Below, piece after piece: positions 6,961 to 12,115 of a DNA stretch of 12,115 nucleotides. Origin of the DNA: an uncultured Allomuricauda sp. (lineage in GTDB: Bacteria > Bacteroidota > Bacteroidia > Flavobacteriales > Flavobacteriaceae). How positions within the stretch are numbered: position 1 is the stretch's first letter; every line of letters begins with the position of its first letter. Below the pieces are notes generated by a model, which was not told the DNA's origin, made no database searches, and worked only from the letters and a program-made list of their open reading frames with translations. Both the position numbers and the translations under genes were made by a program. The stretch is taken from positions 1 through 12,115 of the forward strand of contig CALDPL010000387.1 in assembly GCA_937911965.1 (NCBI GenBank), written 5' to 3'.

Positions 6961-8275
6961 TCTTGTTGTACAGGGTCTTTCGGGTGATCTGCAAGAGTTC
7001 GGCCGCCTTGCTCTTGTTGAAATTCGTTTGTTTCAAGGCATTGAGAATCCTGTCCCGTTCATATTCCGCCTTGGAGAATTGGGAGCTCATCTCCCGGGCG
7101 GGACCTTGGGCCACCTCCTTGGACAGCGCCTCGGGCAACACCCTGTCCCCCTGGGTGAAGAGCAGGGCCCTTTTGACCACATTCTTCATCTCCCTGAGAT
7201 TGCCTGGCCAGGAATAGTCCATCAACAATTGCTTGGTTTCTTCGGAAAATTCCAACACTTCCCGTCCCAGCTCCGCATTGGCCCGCTCCAGAAAGAAATT
7301 GGCAAAAAGAAGGATGTCCTCCCGCCGCTCCCGAAGGGCGGGCACATGGATGGTGAACTCGTTGAGCCTGTGGTACAGGTCCTCCCGGAATTCCCCCTGT
7401 TCCACGGCTTCCAGAAGGTTTTCGTTGGTGGCGGCAATGATCCTCAGGTCCAATTGGATCTCCTTGGTACTACCCACCCTTTTGATCTTTCGCTCCTGTA
7501 TGGCACGCAGCAGTTGTATCTGGTGCTGATAGGAAAGATTTCCCACCTCGTCCAAAAAGAGGGTGCCCCCATTGGCCGCCTCAAAATGGCCGATCTTGTC
7601 CTCAATGGCCCCGGTAAAACTCCCCTTTACATGGCCAAAGAATTCCGAAGTGGCGATCTCTTTTGGGATGGCCCCACAGTCCACGGCCACAAAAGACCGC
7701 CCTTTTCTGCTGCTGCCCTTGTGGATGGAATGTGCCGTGACCTCCTTGCCCGTACCACTTTCCCCGGTCAAAAGTACCGACATATTGGTAGGGGCCACCA
7801 ATTCCACGTACTGCAGCAATTTCTTGGAGCTCTCACTCTCGCCCAACAGAAAATCATCACTCCGATTTCGATTGGGAAGCGGTTTGGGCTCGGGAGAAAC
7901 TACTTCTTTGGATTGTCCGATACTCAGGGCATTGTTGATCACGCTCAACATCTCTTCCGGGGTAAAGGGCTTGGAGATATAGTCGAAGGCCCCCTTTTTC
8001 ATGGCGCTGACGGCCGTTTTTACCTCGGCATAGCCCGTCATCAAAATGACCTGGGTGGCCGGGGACTGTTTTTTGACCTGCGGGAGCAGGGTCACCCCAT
8101 TCCCCTTGGGAAGCCGCACATCAGAAAGGATGACCTCAAAGGTGGAGGCCTCCAATTGGGACTCCGCTTCTTGGATCGAATAGGCCGAGGACACATCAAA
8201 GCCCTGCCTGGCCAAAAACTTTTGCAGCATTTGACAGAAAGCGGTATCGTCCTCAATGATCAAGATTTTGGGCAT
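6935..8275 (-). CDS. Sigma-54-dependent response regulator, NtrC/AtoC type
   Basis: A 446-residue transcription activator. I use the ATG at 8275 (MPKILIIEDD); the open frame extends upstream to 8377, but that would read through the terminator hairpin of the preceding gene and adds no domain. The receiver (1-120) has Glu8/Asp9/Asp10, phospho-acceptor Asp52 in LSDVRLP, Thr80 and Lys102. The AAA+ domain has Walker A GESGTGKE (171-178), the sigma-54-contacting loop GSFTGA (218-223, Ser replacing the first Ala, a frequent variant) and Walker B FLDEV (240-244). A Fis-type helix-turn-helix ends the protein (KSKAAELLQITRKTLYNKI). Once phosphorylated it should oligomerise and drive sigma-54 promoters. 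It is convergent with its likely kinase. The PepSY-like gene just upstream, with a candidate sigma-54 promoter, is a plausible target. Confidence 0.96.
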   Translation of the reverse strand: MPKILIIEDDTAFCQMLQKFLARQGFDVSSAYSIQEAESQLEASTFEVILSDVRLPKGNGVTLLPQVKKQSPATQVILMTGYAEVKTAVSAMKKGAFDYISKPFTPEEMLSVINNALSIGQSKEVVSPEPKPLPNRNRSDDFLLGESESSKKLLQYVELVAPTNMSVLLTGESGTGKEVTAHSIHKGSSRKGRSFVAVDCGAIPKEIATSEFFGHVKGSFTGAIEDKIGHFEAANGGTLFLDEVGNLSYQHQIQLLRAIQERKIKRVGSTKEIQLDLRIIAATNENLLEAVEQGEFREDLYHRLNEFTIHVPALRERREDILLFANFFLERANAELGREVLEFSEETKQLLMDYSWPGNLREMKNVVKRALLFTQGDRVLPEALSKEVAQGPAREMSSQFSKAEYERDRILNALKQTNFNKSKAAELLQITRKTLYNKINQYRLEV

Positions 8276-8340
8276 ATCTATGGCATCTAATATACGATAC
8301 CAAAAGATGGTTTGTCCAAGGAACATCCATAAAACTATCT

Positions 8341-8373
8341 TAAAAAGAGAAGGGGCCGCTTTCGCGACCCCTG
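8341..8373 (-). terminator. Intrinsic terminator after the PepSY-like gene
   Basis: The minus strand reads GGGGTCGC, a GAAA tetraloop, GCGGCCCC, then TTCTCTTTTT. The eight-pair stem has one G-U pair. It lies 50 nt past the PepSY-like stop and 66 nt before the response-regulator ATG, so the two genes are mostly transcribed separately, with read-through possible. Confidence 0.85.
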
Positions 8374-8378
8374 ACAAA

Positions 8379-8398
8379 CCAAACCAACTAACCTAACC
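8379..8398 (-). other. Four GG runs, possible two-layer G-quadruplex in a 3' UTR
   Basis: Between the PepSY-like stop and its terminator the minus strand reads GGTTAGGTTAGTTGGTTTGG, with GG pairs separated by 3, 6 and 3 nt and no C. Such a strand could fold into a weak two-tetrad quadruplex in RNA. Function is unknown and chance is possible. Confidence 0.3.
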
Positions 8399-8422
8399 TG
8401 GTTTAGAAAACCATTCCCTAAT

Positions 8423-8725
8423 TTATATTTCAATCCAGTTGCCTTCGGCATCGGCATAGACCGTACCGGTGGTTCCATCCTCTAGGGAAAGTTCCAATTT
8501 GTACTGATCCTGGTCATTTTTGTATGCCTTGTCCACCTTGGCAGTGGGATAATCATTGGCCACTGCGGTACTTACCGCTTGGGGAAGATCGGAAACACTG
8601 ATTTCCTCAAAATCCTGGACAACTGTTATGATGGGATCATCCATTTTCAACTCGGTGGATTCTACATTGGCGAAAGCTGTAAGTCCGATAAAGGACAATG
8701 CGGTTGCAAAAACTAACTTTTTCAT
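8423..8725 (-). CDS. Small secreted PepSY-like protein
   Basis: A 100-residue protein with a clear signal peptide, MKKLVFATALSFIGLTAFA, cut before Asn20. It has an acidic mature part. Residues about 45-100 (LPQAVSTAVANDYPTAKVDKA ... YKLELSLEDGTTGTVYADAEGNW) fit the PepSY-like fold common in Bacteroidetes: a helix with the AVxxxYPxAKVxKA pattern, then paired strands ending in DxxGNWxE/I. These proteins are periplasmic or surface exposed; the molecular role is unknown, with peptidase inhibition or envelope-stress buffering proposed for relatives. The gene has its own terminator and a candidate sigma-54 promoter, and sits next to a sigma-54 activator gene, so it is a likely regulon member. Confidence 0.88.
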   Translation of the reverse strand: MKKLVFATALSFIGLTAFANVESTELKMDDPIITVVQDFEEISVSDLPQAVSTAVANDYPTAKVDKAYKNDQDQYKLELSLEDGTTGTVYADAEGNWIEI

Positions 8726-8771
8726 GGGTTCTGATTTTAAATGTTAAACTGTTTTACTTGTCTATTCCTAT

Positions 8772-8786
8772 GAAAAAGTAGTGCCA
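8772..8786 (-). promoter_or_regulatory. Candidate sigma-54 (-24/-12) promoter of the PepSY-like gene
   Basis: The minus strand has TGGCAC (8786-8781), a perfect -24 block, then a 5-nt spacer and TTTC (8775-8772) where TTGC is the consensus -12 block. The GG of -24 and the C of -12 are kept at the right distance, with one -12 mismatch. Transcription would start near 8760, giving a leader of about 35 nt. The neighbouring sigma-54 activator gene makes this more likely than sequence alone. Confidence 0.5.
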
Positions 8787-8855
8787 GATTTCTATTAACG
8801 ATTTTATAACCCACAAGACATTGTATATTAGTTACTTACATAATTTTACTTATTT

Positions 8856-8884
8856 GGCACTCTGTGTAAAAGTGTGTAAGGCAC
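8856..8884. repeat. Phased direct repeats upstream of the sigma-54 promoter, candidate activator site
   Basis: The plus strand reads GGCAC, TC, TGTGTAA, AAG, TGTGTAA, GGCAC. The two TGTGTAA copies start exactly 10 nt apart (8863 and 8873), one helical turn, and are flanked by GGCAC copies 24 nt apart. The block lies about 95-125 nt upstream of the predicted start at 8760, the usual distance for enhancer sites of NtrC-type activators. Those sites are more often inverted repeats, which weakens the assignment. Confidence 0.45.
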
Positions 8885-8941
8885 AAAGAAATATGTGTAG
8901 ATTTTATACGCCGACTAAGTTAATGGGCATGGAATTGACAG

Positions 8942-8990
8942 GACCGACCATATCGATCGATCAGCCTGACTCACCCCTGATGGGTCGGCT
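8942..8990 (-). terminator. Inverted repeat at the end of the DUF4301 operon, weak terminator
   Basis: CCGACC (plus, 8944-8949) pairs with GGTCGG (8983-8988), with a nested ATCAG/CTGAT and an ATCGATCGAT palindrome inside. It spans the DUF4301 stop codon. No T-run follows on the minus strand, so if it ends transcription it is not a classical intrinsic terminator. Confidence 0.3.
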
Positions 8991-10509
8991 TCAAAAGATC
9001 GTTGACCGTCTTTACCGGATTGAAGGTGATCAAGGGCACTTCCACAAAAATGGTGTTCCAAAAGGCCATGGCCCCGTTCCAGAGCCCAGGGAGTTCCAGG
9101 GCCTTAAGTTCCCTTCCCTCTTGGGTCTTGCCGGTGATGAATCCCTGTTTGTGGTCCACAAAATCCAAAAGGTCGTACTTCTCCCCTTTGTGATTGCGGA
9201 TTCCACAGACCAGGTCCACCGGATTGAAATGGGTCGAGTTCCGTAGAATGGCCCGTTGTTGGGGGTTGTTTAGATCGATCTGTGCGGATTCGATGATCTG
9301 TAGGGAAATGTTCCCTTGGGCATCCTCCACCCAAAAAGGGCCTCCCCCGGGTTCCCCCTCGTTCTTGACCATCCCACAGACCCGAATGGGCCTGTTGATC
9401 TTGTCCAAGAGCAACTTCCTCTGCTCCTCCAAATCCCCTTCTTCTTTTTGAGCCGGGAGTTTTACATTCAGGCTTTTCTCCACAAAGGACTGGATTTCAT
9501 CGAGCTGCTCCGGGGAAACCTCCCCTCCCTCCAACAATTTGGCATAGCCAAAGGCCCGGTCCTGCACCTTCAAGAGGACACCGGCCAACATTTTCTTGCT
9601 TTCGGCCACGACCTCCAAGTCCTGGTCCACCACCACATTGTCGATGTTCTTGATAAATACGATATCGGCCTGTATCTCGTTCAGGTTCTCGATCAGGGCG
9701 CCATGGCCCCCCGGACGGAACAATAGAGATCCGTCCCCGTTGCGGAAGGGTTCATTGTTCAGGTCCACGGCCAGGGTATCGGTAGAGGGTTTTTGACTGG
9801 AATAGGAAATGTCGAAGCGGGTGTCGCTCTCCATGGATATCTTGGGCACCGCCCGGTCCTCCTCTTCCCTGAACAGATCCCCATGTTGCTCCGATACCGT
9901 GAAATGCAAACGGGCAAGACCCTGGTGGCTTGCGTACAGGGCCGCTTCCTTCAAATGCTCCTCAAAAGGGGTGGCCACCTGGTCCCCATAGCTGTGAAAG
10001 GGCAAAAGCCCTTTGGGAAGGAACCCATAATTGAGTCCCTGTGGCGATAACAGTTCCTTGACGAACAGGTAGCGTTGCCCATCCCTGGTCCCGGCCTTTC
10101 CCCCGATCCTTTGCATGATGGTTCCATAAAAGGGAAAACTGTCCATTTGTTGCACAAACCTTTCGACCTCGTGATCCCCACTGCGGTCCACATAGGAGGA
10201 GACCCGCTCCCTTTGGGGGTCATAGGCCTCCAAAAAGGTGAACAGGGCCTTGAACATTCTCGAGGCCGCCCCGGAGGCCGGTACGAATTTCAAAAGATCG
10301 AGTGCTTCAGCACGGGCCTCAAAGATTTCGATGAGTTCTTGCCGTTCCTTTGGATCAAACCTCAAGATTCCTTGGCCCACCACGGCCGCCGCCTGCAATC
10401 GGACGTGGGGAATGCCCGCTTTGAAGGTCTCGATCTGATCGAGCACCCGTTTCTTTGAAATACCCATGGAAGCCATTTGCTCCAAGTCCTTCGAGTCGAA
10501 TTCCACCAT
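8971..10509 (-). CDS. DUF4301 family protein, nucleotidyltransferase-like
   Basis: A 512-residue protein that I recognise as DUF4301, a Bacteroidetes family without an assigned reaction. It has no signal peptide or membrane segment. Its conserved blocks look like those of sugar-nucleotide pyrophosphorylases. FVPASGAASRMFK (75-87) resembles the glycine-rich NTP-binding loop with its Arg. LPKGLLPFH (164-172) resembles the substrate-site PK-x-L-x-P block. PGGHGAL (266-272) and IKNIDN (286-291) closely mimic the PGGHGD and NxDN elements of UDP-sugar pyrophosphorylases, the last Asp being a usual metal ligand. The ATG follows the kinase stop by one nucleotide (TAA-a-ATG), so it is translationally coupled as the last gene of the operon. 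Nucleotidyl transfer downstream of the kinase is inference. Confidence 0.9.
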   Translation of the reverse strand: MVEFDSKDLEQMASMGISKKRVLDQIETFKAGIPHVRLQAAAVVGQGILRFDPKERQELIEIFEARAEALDLLKFVPASGAASRMFKALFTFLEAYDPQRERVSSYVDRSGDHEVERFVQQMDSFPFYGTIMQRIGGKAGTRDGQRYLFVKELLSPQGLNYGFLPKGLLPFHSYGDQVATPFEEHLKEAALYASHQGLARLHFTVSEQHGDLFREEEDRAVPKISMESDTRFDISYSSQKPSTDTLAVDLNNEPFRNGDGSLLFRPGGHGALIENLNEIQADIVFIKNIDNVVVDQDLEVVAESKKMLAGVLLKVQDRAFGYAKLLEGGEVSPEQLDEIQSFVEKSLNVKLPAQKEEGDLEEQRKLLLDKINRPIRVCGMVKNEGEPGGGPFWVEDAQGNISLQIIESAQIDLNNPQQRAILRNSTHFNPVDLVCGIRNHKGEKYDLLDFVDHKQGFITGKTQEGRELKALELPGLWNGAMAFWNTIFVEVPLITFNPVKTVNDLLKPTHQG

Positions 10510-10510
10510 T

Positions 10511-11068
10511 TTAAAGGAGTTTATCTATTGCTGATATAGCCCGGGCGAGCCGCGTTGGCTTATCCCCCCTTAAAATAATAAAATTTCGATCATATTGTTC
10601 CAAGGAGGCCTTGAAATATTCAAACATCTGCTTGCGCTCATCGGGTTTGTCCCGAAGATCGTCGGCCACCCAGGGTGTGTCGATATAGGTCAATAGATAG
10701 AGGTCGTATTGATTCTTAAGGGCATAACGCTCCAAAAGGGGATCGCAGGTCCCTGTATAATAGGTCTCGGAATATACCTTGGTTTCCAAAAGGTCGGTGT
10801 CACAGATCAGAATCCCCTTGGCCGTTTTGGCCAATTCGTTCTCCAGGCGCATCTGTCCATAGGCTATGGGCAACAAATCTTTGGGTTCGCAGGTCTTTTG
10901 CTCCCGGTCCCATTTGTCCTGTAGGTATTCCCGGGCATATTCCGGGACCCATTCGGTTTGGTAATGTTCGGCCAATTGTTGGGCCAAGGTGGTCTTCCCC
11001 GTGGATTCCGGTCCGAACAGGACTACTTTGACGAGGTTTGAAGGCTGCTGCCCAAGCTTTTCTTCCAT
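10511..11068 (-). CDS. NadR-like P-loop kinase (ribosylnicotinamide- or thiamin-type)
   Basis: A 185-residue ATPase matching the kinase domain of NadR without NadR's repressor or adenylyltransferase domains. Walker A is GPESTGKT (19-26). VPEYARE (41-47), DTD (90-92) and LRDKPDER in the lid region all follow the NadR ribosylnicotinamide-kinase pattern. Such kinases phosphorylate vitamin nucleosides taken up by PnuC-type carriers and so trap them. I place the start at the ATG at 11068, 18 residues before the P-loop; this makes a 46-nt out-of-frame overlap with the transporter gene. The stop lies one nucleotide before the DUF4301 ATG. Substrate is uncertain: nicotinamide riboside by family, thiamin by genomic context. 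Confidence 0.88.
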   Translation of the reverse strand: MEEKLGQQPSNLVKVVLFGPESTGKTTLAQQLAEHYQTEWVPEYAREYLQDKWDREQKTCEPKDLLPIAYGQMRLENELAKTAKGILICDTDLLETKVYSETYYTGTCDPLLERYALKNQYDLYLLTYIDTPWVADDLRDKPDERKQMFEYFKASLEQYDRNFIILRGDKPTRLARAISAIDKLL

Positions 11069-11664
11069 GCTAAATATCCCTGAATTGCCAAGACTGTGAA
11101 GATGAGGTACTGCAAGGAGAACATGCCCCATCCCCGATAGGCGTACAAAGGTACGGTTATTATGTCCCCTATGATCCACAGGGTCCAGTTTTCCAATTTC
11201 TTATTGGCCATATACCACATCCCGGTAAAGAAAATACCGGAGGTCAGGATGTCCACATAATTGCTTGCCCCGATTTCCGTCCCAAAGATCCGGTACACCC
11301 CGTAGGTTACCCCAATGGTGAGCAGGAACAGCCCAAAGCCGATCCATTTCTCCCTGGCATTGGTGCGGGTGATCTTGACGACCGGATTCCGGTCCTCCTT
11401 CCTTCGGGCCCAGTTCCACCAGCCGTAAATGCTCATGATGGAAAAATAGAAGTTCAGCATCATATCCCCGAGGAGCCGGTCCACAAAAAAGATATAGACC
11501 GTGATGGCCGTGGCCACCAGGCCGGTGGGATAGACCAAAATGTCCTCCCGTTTGGCATAGACCACGGAGGCTATCCCAAAGAAGAAAGCGGTCGCCTCCA
11601 GAATGATCAGGGACAATTCCCGATCCCGGTAGGGCCCCAGAAAAAACTCAAAAATGGGGTTCAT
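11023..11664 (-). CDS. PnuC-family vitamin transporter, possibly thiamin-type PnuT
   Basis: A 213-residue inner-membrane protein with about seven membrane helices. Family marks are SIYGWWNWARR (78-87) carrying the aromatic WNW motif and, near the C-terminus, ENWTLWIIGDIITVPLYAYRG, the conserved NWxxW...D...PLY helix. PnuC carriers are facilitators without an ATPase and depend on phosphorylation of the substrate inside, which fits the kinase gene that overlaps its end. PnuC members carry nicotinamide riboside, while the related PnuT carries thiamin. The thiamine-binding protein gene overlapping the start by 17 nt and the TPP-riboswitch receptor 7 kb away favour thiamin, but sequence alone does not settle it, so no symbol is given. 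Confidence 0.92.
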   Translation of the reverse strand: MNPIFEFFLGPYRDRELSLIILEATAFFFGIASVVYAKREDILVYPTGLVATAITVYIFFVDRLLGDMMLNFYFSIMSIYGWWNWARRKEDRNPVVKITRTNAREKWIGFGLFLLTIGVTYGVYRIFGTEIGASNYVDILTSGIFFTGMWYMANKKLENWTLWIIGDIITVPLYAYRGWGMFSLQYLIFTVLAIQGYLAWKKSLGSSLQTSSK

Positions 11665-11908
11665 AACCGCTTCGGTCCGATTTCACGATTTTTAAGGTGA
11701 GCACCACATGGTCCAGGGAATCGAAGGCTTCCTTGATCTGGACGTTCAAAAGCTCCATCACCCGATCATAGGGTCCGAACACCTGGGTACTGAGGGGATT
11801 TTCCAAAACGGTAAGGCCCGAGGCCCGCAGTTTTTGGATAAAGTCGATGATCGGAGGTTCAAAATCGTCCTGTAAAGGGCTCAAGGTAAGGTCAACGGAT
11901 ATTTCCAT
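11648..11908 (-). CDS. Thiamine-binding protein, DUF77/YkoF-like (MTH1187 family)
   Basis: An 86-residue cytoplasmic protein with one ferredoxin-like domain. The family pattern is clear: MEISVDLTLSPL at the first strand, a helix with IIDFIQKLRASGL, then the hallmark NPLSTQVFGPYDRVMELL (37-54), and a final strand HVVLTLKIVKSD. Relatives such as YkoF bind thiamin or its HMP part; single-domain members form tetramers. There is no signal peptide, so it is not a periplasmic carrier and may sense, buffer or hand over the vitamin inside the cell. It is the first gene of the operon, and its 3' end overlaps the transporter start by 17 nt, implying coupled translation. Confidence 0.85.
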   Translation of the reverse strand: MEISVDLTLSPLQDDFEPPIIDFIQKLRASGLTVLENPLSTQVFGPYDRVMELLNVQIKEAFDSLDHVVLTLKIVKSDRSGYEPHF

Positions 11909-11925
11909 GGGAACATTTTCAGCGG

Positions 11926-11933
11926 CAAAACTA
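11926..11933 (-). promoter_or_regulatory. Candidate promoter of the DUF77-PnuC-kinase-DUF4301 operon
   Basis: The minus strand reads TAGTTTTG, an exact TAnnTTTG -7 element, 17 nt before the DUF77 ATG. No convincing TTG -33 element lies 17-23 nt upstream. I looked for a second TPP riboswitch here and found none. The leader would be only about 10-13 nt, which is short but possible in Bacteroidetes. Confidence 0.4.
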
Positions 11934-11945
11934 CTAAAAGAATGG

Positions 11946-12115
11946 CTAACCCCCCATCATTTTAAGGGCGTATACACAAGTAAAGCCCTCAAACTCCATA
12001 AATTCCACCTCGTATTGGGACTTTTTGCCCTTGTACAGAATCTCCAGCGCCTCGCGGTTGTAGCGAGCACCGTTACACACTTCACATGGCACAAACACGT
12101 CCGGCAGGAAGTGCA
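11946..12115 (-). pseudogene. UvrA fragment joined to an unrelated C-terminus, probable misjoin
   Basis: The minus-strand frame enters from the window edge as [21 protein letters not shown], continuing to LYKGK. This is the second zinc-binding region of excinuclease subunit UvrA, including its CxxC. UvrA should continue for about 150-200 residues (ISEVLDMT-type text). Instead, near position 12024, the frame reads [25 protein letters not shown] and stops at 11946. The last segment looks like the C-terminus of a small beta-rich protein, faintly like DUF4926 in YEVEF, but I cannot name it. The UvrA part also uses CGC, GCT and GGT codons unlike the nearby genes. Either an assembly chimera or a broken gene. 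Confidence 0.6.

Noticed and set aside
8276..8377. A 34-codon N-terminal extension of the sigma-54 response regulator
   Set aside because: It would be translated through the terminator hairpin of the upstream gene and adds hydrophobic residues before a receiver domain that normally starts at MPKILIIEDD.
8855..8870. TGGCAC on the plus strand as a second sigma-54 promoter
   Set aside because: The expected -12 position reads GTAA, and no plus-strand gene follows.
11909..12000. A second TPP riboswitch before the DUF77 operon
   Set aside because: None of the conserved blocks (CTGAGA, ACCTG, GGTAATGCC-like, AGGGAA) is present on the minus strand here.

Overview
The window looks like chromosome from a marine Flavobacteriaceae-type Bacteroidota. 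The evidence is a GreA closely resembling flavobacterial ones, a TonB-dependent receptor, a DUF4301 protein, a PepSY-like secreted protein, absence of Shine-Dalgarno sequences, and several matches to the Bacteroidetes promoter form TTG-N19-TAnnTTTG. By eye the GC content is above 50 percent with many CCC/GGG runs, which would suit a Robiginitalea-like genus; the genus is only a guess. I see no CRISPR array, tRNA, rRNA, transposase or phage gene.

Left part (1-1032): the 5' three quarters of greA run leftward off the window. Its leader holds a promoter followed at once by a terminator-like hairpin. A divergent small Rieske-like lipoprotein follows on the plus strand, and its stop codon touches the stop codon of the next minus-strand gene.

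Centre-left (1033-4449): a leftward transcription unit with a clear TPP (THI-box) riboswitch behind a well-formed Bacteroidetes promoter, then a TonB-dependent outer-membrane receptor, then a Gfo/Idh/MocA oxidoreductase 33 nt downstream. The riboswitch marks the receptor as a probable thiamin/TPP or thiamin-precursor importer.

Centre (4516-8884): a convergent two-component pair, a hybrid sensor kinase with receiver and HPt domains (plus strand) and an NtrC-type sigma-54 activator (minus strand), overlapping tail to tail by 26 nt. Upstream of the regulator, after an intrinsic terminator, is a small secreted PepSY-like gene. It has a plausible sigma-54 promoter and a helically phased repeat at enhancer distance, making it a candidate target of the regulator.

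Right part (8971-11933): a tightly overlapping leftward operon of thiamine-binding DUF77 protein, PnuC/PnuT-type transporter, NadR-like P-loop kinase and DUF4301. DUF4301 carries motifs of a UDP-sugar-pyrophosphorylase-type nucleotidyltransferase. Together with the riboswitch-controlled receptor 5 kb away this suggests a complete vitamin salvage route: outer-membrane uptake, inner-membrane uptake, phosphorylation trapping, and possibly nucleotidyl transfer. This is the best candidate here for an undescribed system.

Both extreme ends look chimeric. The last 20 or so codons of the greA frame (positions 1-62) are unlike GreA, and a UvrA fragment at 12024-12115 runs into an unrelated C-terminus ending at 11946. 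Assembly misjoins at contig ends are the simplest explanation.
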